NCBI GenBank assembly: GCA_002081555.1
Contig: MZNV01002058.1
Coordinates: 1 to 35,895 of the forward strand
DNA from: Protostelium mycophagum
Lineage: Eukaryota > Evosea > Variosea > Protosteliida > Protosteliaceae
Direction of reading: 5' to 3'
Length of the DNA: 35,895 bases
Shown here: positions 12,512-24,799 of the stretch, in pieces
Numbering within the stretch: position 1 is the first letter of the stretch
How the letters are laid out: the number at the start of each line of letters is the position of its first letter
Notes under the pieces: model-generated
The model's input: only the letters and a program-made list of their open reading frames with translations
Told to the model about the DNA's origin: nothing
The model's database searches: none
Made by a program: the position numbers and the translations under genes

Positions 12512-15500
12512 ATGATGAACTTGTTATGGAGGCAGGGAAGACCTTGTCACCCCCTCCATACCATGAAACCTTTCACACCTCTTAGACCCACCATATTATC
12601 TGCTCGGCCCTTACAGCCACTCATTTCAAGGAGAACACTCTCATGGGCAGAACGTGATAGGATCTACAAAGAAGAGGTGGATAAATTCATGAGGAGCAAG
12701 GGGACAGTGGATTATCCAGAATCTTTGGTCGAACAAGTCAGAGCGTATCAGGATGAGGTCAAGATCAAAGCAAAAAGCAGAGAGGCATCCAAAAAAGAGT
12801 GGCTCACACCAGAGGAGAGAGAACAAAAGATCTTAACATTGGAAAAGCAGATCAGAAGCAAAGAAGAACTATTACCGAACACAATGAAATGGGGTAAGAT
12901 GATTTCGATCTCTGATTGTCATGTTTCCTCTTTTACTTTTGGTCGTGATTGATCAGTATACTGAAAGAATCCAACAGGCGCGGAAGCAGTTGGAGAGTTA
13001 AACGCTAGATTAGTAGAATACGAAGAGAAGGCTAAGAGATATCAGAGATTATTTCAATCAGGACAATTGAAGGCCAGACTTCATCCCACCTTCCTCGACT
13101 TACCCTCTAAGCCCGTAAAGACACAAGAAGGTATGTCAATTGATGACTTCACCTAATCAATGTAATCAATAGCAAAATCTCGAAATTAATCTTGTCCATG
13201 CCTCATGTTTAAAATTAATTCCTGTATCTCATCTCATCTGCATTAAATGCAGTTTTTCCAACACCTTTACAGAAGAGTTCGTGGACCTTCTCGCCGCCAG
13301 AGAATATCGACTGGAGCAGTACCACGGCGCCATTGCGAGGGGGGAGACACCACCTCCATTGGAGCCTGGAGACTTGGAACCACTGGGACCACAAGGAAGC
13401 AGAAGTGGAAAGATGACAGCTAAGCTGGCTGGAATTATATCTGAGGTTAAGGCGAGGTCAGAGTGTTTCCAAAATTGACTTCAAAACTCGTAAAATTATT
13501 TGTGTCTGTGATTATTGTTTGTGCAAGAATATACAAAAATAAACCCATCGAAATTTCCCGCCAAGATCGAATTTCAAATTTTGAATCTGTTCAGAGACCA
13601 GAACATCTTTCGAGAGGCATACTATGACAGGGAACTCAACTTTGGAGAAGTCACGACAACAAATCCAGAGTTCATTGAGGCCCAAGTCAAATGGCTCGTC
13701 AAAACGGGAGATTTCGCCAACAGACTCGAGAGCGGGAGTGCGCAGGTGGCTTCTAGTAAGGATCTGCAAGAGTTTTTAGAATATGTGGAGCCACACAAAC
13801 TGGGCGAAGTGAGTCATCTACAACGATTTTTTTTTGGCGGGAATATTTTTTTCAAAATATCAAAATAATCCAAGAAAATAAAAGATCACGTGACCTGGGT
13901 CGCTACAATTCCTGACCATTGTAGAGTCCTAAACCAAAGGACCCGCCCCCACTCCGACCCAGTGACTGGCACAAGCCGATAGCTTATTCACGTGATCCGG
14001 ATGCAGAGTTGGACGAGCGTGAATTAGACGATTACAAGTACTCAGAGAGACAGAAGGTTACTTTCCTTTTCTTGCCGGCAAAGTTTATAAGTGGGATCAC
14101 AACATTGGAAATGTCTTTGACATTGTGAAGAGAAAAAATTGCATGAAAAAAATACTGGATGACGTCACATCCATCTACAACAATTATTCACAAAATATTG
14201 ATATTTCCAGACTCTCGCCCTTCAGGATTCGAATTTTATTCTACAAGTACAGAATTTGTCAACGGTCAAACACGAATTACCCCTCACAGGTATTCCCCAT
14301 TTTTGAAATTTCACTGAAATTTCAAAGAGAGAGCCATCAAAGAGGCGGTGAACGATGACGTGGAATACCAGAAGATGACAGACGAGATAGACCATGTCTA
14401 CAGAGATGGAGAACGCAAGGTGAATATCTCGTACATTTTTAATGCCATTATCACCTGAATGTGCATCTGTACTGACGAGTTGTAGATCGAGGAAGCATTG
14501 CGGGAGGGAAAGCCACTAAAATTAGATTCTATCTTGCCCCCACCTACAGAGAAGGACTTGCCACCCCCCGTAATAATTCTATTTTTGAAATCATGACACA
14601 ACCTCTTCGTGTGCATCTGACAAGTTCAACCGAAACCATAATTGACACTGCGGCAAAGCCGCAATCAAACAACCATCCTGGGATGCAACACACACAATTT
14701 TCAACAAGCAACACCTAAAACGACAACTTTCTGACTCCTTTAGCTTCCTCCTCTCAAAGAAGGCGAGCACGAAGAGGATCTCATCGAGTTCATGTCCCCG
14801 GAACAACTCGCAGAACGCAGACGACACATCCCACGAGATGACGATGACCAGCTGACCATGCCTTTTTTAAAACGGAAACACGATCGCATACAGATCAAGC
14901 GCATGATCAAAGAGGAGATCGAAGTGATGAAGATGGAACTGGACGGTTTGAGACTCGGAGACGACTACGACGTGCAGACGAGGTGAAATTTCAGCGAGTT
15001 TTCAGAGTGTTTTGAGTTTACCGGGAGGGACACGTTAATAACCGTGAATAGATACAATAAATACCACGAGATTCGCAAGGCACTTCTCGGCCTGCAAATA
15101 AACCAAAAGAAAGGCTATCAGACACCAGAGCACACATCGAGACCCAGCATCACCCGATTCATCGAGTTCAGCACCAACTCCATCGGACAAGCACTTGCCA
15201 AGGTAATATCTCGTATGTCCATCTACAACGAGCCATAATTTATCCTATTGTGCTTGTTGCTTTTGAATTTTCACAAAAAACTGATTGAAAAAGGTCGAGG
15301 CCAGAATCGAAGAGATAGAGAACGTGAGTTGTAGATCAATCTTCCTCGTTGTAGATGCCATAACTATTCCAGGAACACGCCAGAACTCTCACGATGGACC
15401 CTAAGGACTGGGTGCGTCTTACCGAATTGGACCGCCGTGCCATCACAATTCGCGGTGGACGCTGGCAGATTCACCAGAAGAGTATCCCTTGGGTACAAAT

Positions 15501-16442
15501 GACCAACCACGAGGCCGTGGAGAAGGGCAGAAAGATGCTCGGAAGGGTCGGGAAAGGTTTGTAGATGACCGGATGAATATTCTTCCGGTGACGGCACGTT
15601 GTAGACTGACATATCTCAAGGTTATCAGCAGATAGCAATATACTTGTGGTGGTTCGGAATTCTATTCGCCCTCGGTGCAATCTACTACTACAAAAAATAT
15701 AGGTGAAATTTCCTCGAAATTTCATAGAAATTGACGTAGATAGACATTGGGGATATGTGACAGAGCACAACCAGGCTGACATCAGAATTGTGACTGATTA
15801 CGCATGGCAGAAGTTTGCATTCCCGATACTGAGAGAGGACAAAGAGGTATAATAATATTTGAATAATATATTGTGGACAGAGTCACGCAGAGGACATCTA
15901 CAAAATGAATGCAACGGATGATTGCGAGTGCAAATGTCTTTTTCGTTCACATGATCACCGCGATGACATGATGCAGATCGCCAAAGAGTTTGGAATGGCA
16001 GAGAGAATGGACTTGTTCAGACTTTCTCGAACCTTTAAGCAAGTCTTTATGAAGTGGTGGAACGTCGACTGGATCACTTTTGTCGTCGGAATCACCTCTA
16101 TAAACCGCAGACAGGCCAAATGCTTTATGGAGGTCAGTTCTCATTGTAGACGGATGACGTCATCACCAGAAAGTGAAGCTGAACTCGTTGTAGATCGAGC
16201 ATATCGGCGACTACAACTATCGCATCATGGACTGTTACGTACAGTTTGACGATTCGCGCGGGAAAAAGTACCAAATACCCCTACCTGAAGGAGGGTGGGT
16301 GTACAACTATTGGGACGCCGCGAAAACAACACACATCCCGTTAAGAGGTCTATTCTTCACACCGACAGAGCCATACGATCATGAGCTCAATCTATGGACC
16401 GAAGGAGCTATCGACGAGAACAAAGCAGGAGATGTCTATTAA
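12512..16442 (+). CDS. Unrecognised large protein, probably a mitochondrial inner-membrane protein
   Basis: Start ATG 12512 gives MMNLLWRQGRPCHPLHTMKP and a further 30 residues rich in Arg/Ser with no acidic residue, as in mitochondrial targeting peptides. Charged, helical exons follow: ERDRIYKEEVDKFMRSKG, EELNARLVEYEEKAK-type coiled coil, DLLAAREYRLEQYHG, PSKFPAKIEFQILNLFRDQN, SPEQLAERRRHIPRDDDD. A single clear membrane segment (QQIAIYLWWFGILFALGAIY) lies at about 15625-15690. The part after the membrane segment holds KQVFMKWWNVDWITFVVGIT, MDCYVQFDDSRGKKYQIPLP and the end TEGAIDENKAGDVY. About a dozen exons join in phase; splitting into two genes near 15700 is possible. I do not recognise the family. 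It could be a lineage-specific subunit of a respiratory or translocase complex, but nothing in the sequence proves that. Confidence 0.65.
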
Positions 16443-16642
16443 AGGAATGTGTAGATCTTATAGATGTGCGTCGACCTCTCTGAAGTTGTTTGTGGCTGTT
16501 TGTCCTCTTTAGTCTGGTTGTAGTGTTGTTGTTCTTTTGCGGCTGCCACGCGTATTGAATTATTTTCCTCCAAATCTTGATAGTTGTGAGATTACATTTT
16601 TGGAGGACTTTTCGAGGTTCACAATCACATTATCTCCCCGCC

Positions 16643-18202
16643 ATGGATTCCTTCATCGGCCGTCTGAAGAGTCTAGACGCTTATCCTAAGACACTCGAGG
16701 ACTTTCGAGTTAAGACATTCTCAGGGGCAGCTGGTGCGTCAATAATCAGTGACCAAAATATGATCAGTTTTTAACACTGTCAGTCTCTATCACCGCCATA
16801 TTATTTATTGTATGGCTCTTCGTTGCCGAGTTGTCGATATATCTCGGTCATGATGTCGTCCCACAACTGCAGGTCGATACCTCTCGTGGCGAGAAGCTTC
16901 GTATCAATATGGATGTGACTTTCCATAACCTACCTTGTGGATGTGAGTTCATTAATTTTGAAAATGATTGGGCAGGAGTAATGATTTCCAGATTTGAGTG
17001 TGGATGCTATGGATATTTCTGGAGACCATCAACTCGACGTGGATCATAACATTTTTAAGCAAAGACTGACTAGCTCTGGTGTACCTGTTGCAGCCAACGT
17101 CATCAAACAAGAGAGTGAGTATACTTTCCTCTTTATTGTTCTCTTTTACAAACATCTCATGGCCACTGTTGATTTTAATGTAATTCATCTGATTATTCGC
17201 AGAGATTGGCCCCAAGAAAGAGGAAGAGACCACACCCGGTAGCAAGAGTTGTTATGGCGCTGCTCCTGATCCATGTGATACCTGCGAGCAGATTTTGGAG
17301 GCCTACAGAAAGAAGGGATGGGCAGCCAGACCTGATGAGTACGAGCAATGCGAGCGTGAAGGTAAGCGTAAAACGAAATGATCATTGGTTGTGTCTACAT
17401 GATTAAAAATGAGCTCATCTTATAATATATAAATACATTTCTGAATGAGTGAAGGATACAACCAAAAGATGCAAGAGCAGGCAGGTGAGGGTTGCAAAGT
17501 CTGGGGATTTTTAGAGGTCAACAAGGTGGCTGGTAACTTCCATTTTGCACCAGGAAAGAGTTTCCAGCAGCACCACATGCACGTCCATGACTTGCAGCCA
17601 TTCAAGCAGATGAAGTTCAATCTTTCACATTCCATCACCAAATTGTCTTTCGGTCTTGAGTACCCAGGTCTTGTTAACCCCCTTGACAACACTATCAGAC
17701 ATTCAGGTTGGTCTCGTTGTAGATGATCAATTCTATTTTTAGAAACTGAATGATTGTAGAATTGACACACGGAATGTACCAGTACTTTTTGAAGGTCGTC
17801 CCCACTGAGTACAAAAACCTCCAAGGTGATTTTTCTTCGAATTTTCAAGATCGGATCACGTGTCTTGAAATTTCGCTGAAAATTCTCAGGCGAGCTCGTG
17901 TCCACCAACCAATTTTCCGTCACAGAACATTTCAAATCTGTTGGAAACGATGGCGCCCACGGCCTGCCAGGTACGACTTTTTTTGATGACGTCATCTTAT
18001 TTTTCCAGGAATTTTCTTCATGTACGAGCTGTCACCCATCCGAGTGAAATTCGTCGAGTCGAAAAAATCATTTGCCCACTTTTTGACCGGAGTTTGCGCC
18101 ATCATCGGGGGTGTCTTCACTGTCGCAGGAATTGTCGACAGCTTCATCTACACTTCGATAAAGTCTCTGAAGAAAAAGGTCGAGTTAGGAAAGGCCATAT
18201 AA
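16643..18202 (+). CDS. ERGIC3: ERGIC3 (Erv46 family) ER-Golgi cargo receptor
   Basis: ERGIC3/Erv46 cycles between the ER and Golgi in COPII and COPI vesicles and retrieves cargo. Start ATG 16643: MDSFIGRLKSLDAYPKTLED, the typical N-terminus. The first membrane segment is SITAILFIVWLFVAELSIYL (acceptor at about 16783). The lumenal part holds CYGAAPDPCDTCEQILEAYR, EGCKVWGFLEVNKVAGNFHF and APGKSFQQHHMHVHDLQPF, all strongly conserved. The second membrane segment is FAHFLTGVCAIIGGVFTVAG, followed by a basic tail ending KKKVELGKAI, compatible with COPI binding. Length is about the usual 380 residues. Introns near 17700-17900 carry the gttgtagatga and GAAATTTC-type motifs. The gene converges on the PH protein, with 216 bp between stop codons. 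Confidence 0.93.
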
Positions 18203-18398
18203 ACCTGCAACAATACATCTTTCAATTTATATATTCTCTTGTCATTCTACAGTAGACCTGAATAACTCATCAGTCTGACCGAAAACTTGACCAAGTCTAT
18301 TCCCGCGGTGTTTCTGTCACCTATAAATACACTCCATTTCTTTGTTCCGTGATTGAAAATGCCTCTTAATGATCTTAACAAGTCATTATCGTTTTACA

Positions 18399-18404
18399 TT
18401 TATT
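18399..18404 (-). terminator. poly(A) signal of the PH-domain gene
   Basis: AATAAA on the minus strand, 14 nt after the TAG stop of the PH-domain gene; again a very short 3' end. Confidence 0.5.
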
Positions 18405-18418
18405 AAGGTGTTGTTGTG

Positions 18419-20229
18419 CTAATTCAGCTCCTCTGCACCAATCCGGTAGTGGAATACGATATCAAAACCCTCTCTGTAGACGCCATATCCAAAAGGCTTC
18501 TGAAGGAACTGATATTCAACGTAAAGGGGTCCCTCTCCAGGAGATAAATCAATAGAACGCTCGAAGGATCCCTGTTTTTTTCAGTCTTTCCTCTCAAGAA
18601 ATGATACGATCAACATCAAATGACATTTCCATTCACTCACTATCTGATCTGGATTTGCTTCTGCCGATCTGCAGAGAGCCTGTACATCAGAAGGAGATGG
18701 ACGAGGTACGAGTAATCCAAGTCTAACAAATCCCTCCGTGGAAGTGATCACCGAGAGGGACACAAAGGCCTCCGGGCTGTTTTCAACTTTGCAAGACTTC
18801 AACACGGCCAAAGCGCTCTCTGGTAGAGGAGGGAATTGAAACGTGGAGAAAGCGGTCAATCCAACCCTGTCGCTCTGTTAAAAAAAAATCGGAGCGACAA
18901 ATACATACTCTATCTGCTCTTCTGGTGTGTTGCCTGGAAGGCGGAAGCGGAGTTCAGTCTGTCTGGGAGGTGCAGCACCCATATCGCGACCAACGGCGAA
19001 GGCGGTGGTGATGGCATGAGATTCGGCCCAGGCGCCAAATTCTCTTATGGCGTCACCTGCAAGCATGATTTTATTTCCAAAAATTGACGAAATTCGTACC
19101 TTGATCTGCGGCCTCCATGGCGAGTCTAAGAGGTATTTCGACGGGGAAAAACCAACCACCGTCCATGCCTCCAGTTTTAGACATGTCGATCCAGCTGCCG
19201 ATTTTGACGGGGTTGATGAGAGCGCCGACATCATTGAGTCTATCGATCTCGTCCTCTGGCGCGCCGACGTTCCAGAAAAAGTCTACCATTCTCTGAATAA
19301 AGATACTCTGGGGACCGTTTGTCCTCCAAGTGAGTTTTGTCATATCTGCAGAGCAAGCCACAATAAACTCAATAGACCCGCCGGGCATGAGCTCTGATTT
19401 TGGAGGAATGGAATCAGCCCTGCGAGAATCAACATTAAATCGAATGATCAGTCGTTGGTCTCACCATATCGCCCAAAACTCATAAACTTTGGACAATTTG
19501 TCTGTGAGGAAATTGATAGCAGCCTTGGCGTCCTCTAAACGTCTTCTGGGTGTTCCTGCTTGAGGAGGTCTGGACCCTCCAGTGCCATCAATCTTCGCAG
19601 GAGTATCTGTCGGTCTGGGCTGGGGTGCAGAATCATTAGTAGGTGCGTTGTTGTTGCCTAATGTGGGTGCCGGTTTGCTTCCGTCACACCTCCTTGAATA
19701 TAATTGAGTCATACTCGACATAAAGAGTGCAAAAAAACGAAGATGACAAAAGCTCACTTGATGGCTGCATTAATGGCGTCCATCCAGTCCCTTCTATCTT
19801 GTTGGGGTGCAGGGCCCTCGGAATACATGACGAAAATTCTTTTAGACGTGTTAACAGAGAGTGCATGCTCGGACTGCCTGACTGGACTTTCTGATACAGA
19901 AGAAGAGGGATCAAGATCGAGACGACCTTTGAAGTTCGCATCCTGCGGAACGGTTTAGACGATCTCTCGCCCAATGTTAGAACAGTATGCTTTCTCTACC
20001 TTTGGTCCGGCGTAGTAGTAGAGATGTCTTCCCTTCAGAATGAAATACCTTTTCTTCCAGTTTCTAACCGATCCTCCCTGCTTCTTCATCCAACCGCATT
20101 TCTCGCCACCAGCAAGGGATGGCGCTGGCACCTGAGTCTGTTAGGACATAACCGATTTTTGAAGTGTCGATCCGCGTAAGGAAGTATTCAAAGACTCACT
20201 CCTGTGTCATCGTATTTCTTGTTACCCAT
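18419..20229 (-). CDS. PH-domain protein with a conserved but unassigned C-terminal region
   Basis: Start ATG 20227-20229 (MGNKKYDDTGVQVPAPS). The PH domain begins KCGWMKKQGGSVRNWKKRYF and continues ILKGRHLYYYAGPKVEKA, GRLDLDPSSSVSES, ending with the diagnostic helix RRDWMDAINAAIK (about 19760). A Pro/Ser/Thr linker follows (about 19560-19680). The remaining part, about 300 residues, runs from EDAKAAINFLTDKLSKVYEF through GGSIEFIVACSADMTKLTWR and VGAPEDEIDRLNDVGALINP to the end HYRIGAEELN. I cannot name that region; it is compact and Cys-poor, so probably an intracellular globular domain. PH domains usually bind phosphoinositides. MGN at the N-terminus could suggest myristoylation, but the rest of that motif is weak. 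Confidence 0.8.
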
Positions 20230-20281
20230 GGTCAGAACTCAACAACAGATTAGATCAAATACACAAGCCAAAGTTTCGTAG

Positions 20282-20653
20282 ATGCCCGTGCAAATACTTT
20301 TGAAAGATTTACTTTCTAAAAGATGCTGTTGTCGTCCTCTGAGATTGAGCGGATGTATGATGTGGGGACCACAAAACCGTTTGTCGACAAAGAGGCAAGT
20401 TCCCTTGAGAAAATTCAGCACGCAATGGTCGACATTTCTGAGCGACAAAGCCGTATTTGAAAGCTCCGTTCGCCTCATCGAAAGAGGCCTCTCATGCAGC
20501 CTAAATTGCACACCAGAAGACAACACCCCTGGTTGTATGTTGTCTCGAATATTATTGTGTAAGAGGACTGTCTTGTCTGTGAGCAAAGACAACATTCGCG
20601 CCACAGCACCGCGAAGAAATGAGAAGTTCTCATCGTTTATTTTGTTTCAATAA
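20282..20653 (+). CDS. Possible single-exon hypothetical ORF
   Basis: The 445 bp between the PH gene start and the kinase stop hold an uninterrupted 123-codon frame starting with ATG (MPVQILLKDLLSKRCCCRPL). It has no recognisable motif, is Cys/Arg/Leu-rich and has no introns, unlike the neighbours. A minus-strand frame (20239-20604) is open over the same bases, so either may be chance. Otherwise this gap shows only the poly(A) signal of the kinase. Confidence 0.2.
   Translation: MPVQILLKDLLSKRCCCRPLRLSGCMMWGPQNRLSTKRQVPLRKFSTQWSTFLSDKAVFESSVRLIERGLSCSLNCTPEDNTPGCMLSRILLCKRTVLSVSKDNIRATAPRRNEKFSSFILFQ
20636..20641 (-). terminator. poly(A) signal of the kinase gene
   Basis: AATAAA on the minus strand, 32 nt beyond the TAA stop of the protein kinase gene. 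Confidence 0.5.
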
Positions 20654-20673
20654 GCCCTGAGTCCTGTTACAAT

Positions 20674-21821
<1,148 letters not shown>

Positions 21822-21874
21822 CGTATGTAATATGTAAAGTCCTCGTTCGGTCTGGTCGCAGATCGGATCACCCT

Positions 21875-22684
21875 ATGCAAGTTTTCACGCAGAGTGACTC
21901 GTTGTTTGCAGAACCAGATTTGCGTAGTTCAGTGCAGCTCCGCGTCTCGTCAAGAGCGTCAACAACATCAGCCAAATCTGGGTTCTAAACACAAGCCTCT
22001 ACAGTTTTATTTGCAGATCACAATCCCTCCATCTCTATTCTGAAACTAATGATCACGCATGTTGATCCTCTTCACTTGATGATTCTTCAAAGAGACACAA
22101 AGGATTTCGTTCTGTACAGCAGATCAAAGAAAATAAACAACTCGAGGTATTTTCCGAAAAGTTCCGGGTCTATTTTTGGATGGGGCACGGGAGAGATGAG
22201 TGAGAAAACAACACTTGTCACAATAGAAGACCTCACCTATACAGGGAGGGACAAATACAAAAACGCTTCCACGGATAGGCCAATCGCAGGCCGCACCTCT
22301 AGCGGCAAAAGATCGAGAGAGTTCTGTATCAAGGAATCATCTGAGTCCCACGATCAGACCAGCGAGTGCAGCACGAAGTTCTCCACAAATAACACAAGTG
22401 AAAACACCTGAGCCTCCTTCAGAGGACGATAATTTAGACGAGTCAGATATCGAACAGATGGCCTTGAAAGGACCTCTGAATCGGTCACAATCGAGACAAT
22501 TACAGGCTAAAAAGTGAGTATGCGTCATTGGAGGCTGGGTTATCCATCAGGAATCAGTTTTGTATTGATGCCATGCAGATACTGGAACTTTGAAAGAATT
22601 GAGTCGTGGATCGATTCCTTGCCTTCGACAAGGCAAGGAACAAGCAATGGAAAACCACTATCTAGAGAGAAGATGAACCATTAA
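21875..22684 (+). CDS. Hypothetical small protein, multi-exon
   Basis: A candidate start ATG 21875 gives MQVFTQSDSLFAEPDLRSSV, rich in Ser. The best-supported exons are about 22100-22147 (ending SVQQIKENKQLE before gtatttt), about 22242-22513 (GGTNTKTLPRIGQSQAAPLA.., PSEDDNLDESDIEQMALKGP, NRSQSRQLQAK) and 22579-22684 (YWNFERIESWIDSLPSTRQG, ending SREKMNH). The last two junctions are GT-AG and in phase; the first intron or two are unresolved. The protein is Ser/Gln-rich and mostly disordered, with an acidic cluster. I do not recognise it. Its start lies about 50 bp from the kinase start on the other strand. Confidence 0.45.
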
Positions 22685-22794
22685 GAGGCAAGAACAGATG
22701 ATTCAACACGAACAAAAAAGTCCTTAGAGGCCAGATCTCGGGATCGCGGGTGATCCACGTATACAGTATTTAGGAACATCGGTTACATTTATCA

Positions 22795-22800
22795 TTTATT
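22795..22800 (-). terminator. poly(A) signal overlapping the Rho GTPase stop
   Basis: AATAAA spans the last Gln codon, the TAA stop (22796-22798) and the next base of the Rho-family gene. Confidence 0.6.
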
Positions 22801-23724
22801 GAATGAGACAATTTTTCATCTTCTCTGGTGAAGGCTTAGGTGGTGGTTTAGGATGTAGGACGACTGATCAGGTCAATTTATTGTTAATCAACAACGTACT
22901 CACGTTTAATGGACTCTTCAAAGATGGCAGCGAGGCCCTGTCCTGTCAAGGCAGAACACCTGTTCATGTTTTTAGAACATGGCGATCTCTCTGTTCGTGA
23001 TTTCTTACTCCATGAATTTCTGAGCTCCAATACCCTCGGCCAATTGACTTCCCTGTTCTTTACTGATGGGGTTGGCACCACTCTTCTTTAATGCAGCCAC
23101 CTTTCCTTAAATCACCCTCTGAATTCACATTTTTGTACACATACCGCATCATTGTCATTGCGTTGATCTGCCTTGGTACCCACGAGGATAATGCTGGCGT
23201 CCACACATTTACCTTCATGATCATCAATCATAACTCTTGTACAAGAGGATCTTGAAGACATGTAAACTTTTGTCAAAATAACTCGCCTCTGATCTCGTCG
23301 ACCCATTTTTTGACTACACCCTCCGCGGACTGAGGAGACATGAGAGAAAAACAGATCAGAAAGACGTCTGTGCCGGGGTAATTGAGAGAACGAATTGAAT
23401 CATACTCGGCATCGCCGGCTGTATCAAATATAACAAGATCTGTAGGATTTCCTTCTACCACTGCCTTTGTAGAGTACTTTCATATCTGTCAATCATCACT
23501 TGAATTAAGGGAGCTCTCACGTTATCAAAGACTGTTGGAACATATTCGAGGGGAAAACTAGTTTATTTTAGAATACATACATCTGAAAAAAAGAGACGTC
23601 ACCTGTTGGTTGAATAACTGATGCAAAGACATGTTTTTCCAACCTATGTCTATTTGAATTCTATAATAAAAAAGGCCTCTACCTGGCTGTCACCAACAAC
23701 TGTTACTTTGACTTCTCGTGTCAT
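22796..23724 (-). CDS. Rac/Rho-family small GTPase with substitutions at positions 12 and 61
   Basis: Start ATG 23722-23724 (MTREVKVTVVGDSQ). P-loop GDSQVGKTC, effector loop EYVPTVFDN-YSTKAVVEG, switch II DTAGDAEYDSIRSLNYPGTD, then VFLICFSLMSP, WVDEIRG-KCVDASIILVGTKADQR and ECSALTGQGLAAIFEESIK. It ends PSPEKMKNCLIQ, a CAAX box whose final Gln favours farnesylation, so it is probably membrane-anchored. Against Rac, G12 is Ser and Q61 is Asp; such changes usually reduce GTP hydrolysis, as in Rnd proteins. There are about seven introns. One (donor near 23285, AGAG|gcgagt) appears to be GC-AG, because only that junction keeps the Rac spacing between EIR and IILVGTK. It regulates actin by analogy with its family; its partners are unknown. 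Confidence 0.88.
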
Positions 23725-23738
23725 AATGAGTTCTGTGA

Positions 23739-23975
23739 ATGTCTTGGAAGGATGGAATCAGGTTTGATATTCTGCAGGATTTGAAGAATAAAGGGGTCTA
23801 TTCTTCTATTGGATTCTGTGAAGAGCGAGTCAAACCAAAAGTAAATGCTGGATCCGATGAACAAGTAACATGACGAACTCATCTACAGCGGAGATTACAA
23901 TTCAACACTCAGAACGGGTTCGCACTTCCCTTGATGAATAATAAATCTGCACAGCCTACACCTATCCTCTTCTGA
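23739..23975 (+). CDS. Possible small two-exon gene, divergent from the Rho gene
   Basis: ATG 23739-23741 opens MSWKDGIRFDILQDLKNKGV and runs 42 codons to a GT donor at 23865. A 48-nt intron (containing catctacagcg) leads in phase to exon 23913-23975, ending QPTPILF. The predicted protein is 62 residues, with no recognised domain. Its start codon is only 14 bp from the Rho gene start on the other strand, so it would need a promoter inside that gene or a shared core promoter. It could also be chance. Confidence 0.35.
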
Positions 23976-24143
23976 AATATTTTATGTTCTTTCTCTGAAT
24001 TCTTCTTTGATAGGTGCTGGTTCAATTCAGTTCGGTCTTTATTCAGACGTAAGTGCTCCTGCTTTCTAAAAATTCCACTTCTGTTTAGTGAAATTTACAC
24101 TTCTTTAAATTGCACAGCAAGTTTGAGTCAGTGACATGCTGAC

Positions 24144-24341
24144 ATGTTCAGTTTCATGGGGGGCATTTTTGGCCAACTACAACTTCAAAATTGTACATTG
24201 GCCAGGAAAAGAAATCTCATTGCCAACATTTTATCACATCACGCTCAGGAGGAATTGGACATGGGGGATAAAGCGGTGCACATCCTCTTGAAAGAAATCC
24301 AAGCGTTATCACCCAACAAGAAAATAAATAACATTTATTAA
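24144..24341 (+). CDS. Possible small ORF of unknown function
   Basis: A 65-codon frame from ATG 24144 reads MFSFMGGIFGQLQLQNCTLA and then QEELDMGDKAVHILLKEIQA, an amphipathic helix-like segment. It may be the last exon of a longer gene, because a short open piece (AGSIQFGLYSD, about 24015-24050, followed by gtaagt) lies upstream. I could not connect them confidently. No family recognised. Confidence 0.3.
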   Translation: MFSFMGGIFGQLQLQNCTLARKRNLIANILSHHAQEELDMGDKAVHILLKEIQALSPNKKINNIY

Positions 24342-24799
24342 GTTGGTTTTGCCTGCCGGACATCAGAGAATGAAGAAGACTGGCAAAGACGATGCGCGTA
24401 TGCGCATTTTGCTCAGAATAATAAAAGCAACCAGAACTTCGAAGAGATTCTTTTTGTAAGCCTTTCGGGCATTTTTGTCACATATTCAAAAAGAAACGTG
24501 TGGCAATATTTGACAGCAGGTTCTATCACTGCAAAAGCGAGGAATTCCACAACGAGAGTGGATGACAAGGTACAAGTTTTGTGGAGATCAAATGTATCAG
24601 TTTCTACCAATTTATCTTGCTGGTGTTGGCAGCCTGGAACGAATAATGCACGGGGCCATAAAAATTCACACCAATATTAATAAAATCAATTCAAAACACA
24701 TTTGCAAAACAAGACTTTGATGTTCTTTTCAACATCTTCGATTTACATTCAAAGCTCCCGATTAATAATTTGTGCATTAAAAAATAGTGGTAACATTCA
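24342..24799. other. Gene-poor intergenic stretch
   Basis: About 450 bp of mixed sequence. It holds a short hairpin (tgcgc-gtat-gcgca, near 24394) and one open frame of 60 codons at 24498-24680 (starting MWQYLTAGSITAKARN) with weak coding character. From 24690 to 24790 it is AT-rich and shows nothing I can name. Confidence 0.4.

Noticed and set aside
24010-24055. Segment AGSIQFGLYSD resembling the start of an RNA polymerase largest subunit
   Set aside because: Eleven residues only, and none of the following conserved zinc-binding region is present nearby.
24390-24410. Short hairpin tgcgc-gtat-gcgca as an RNA gene
   Set aside because: Five base pairs only, with no tRNA-like or snRNA-like context. 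I saw no tRNA, rRNA or CRISPR array in the window.
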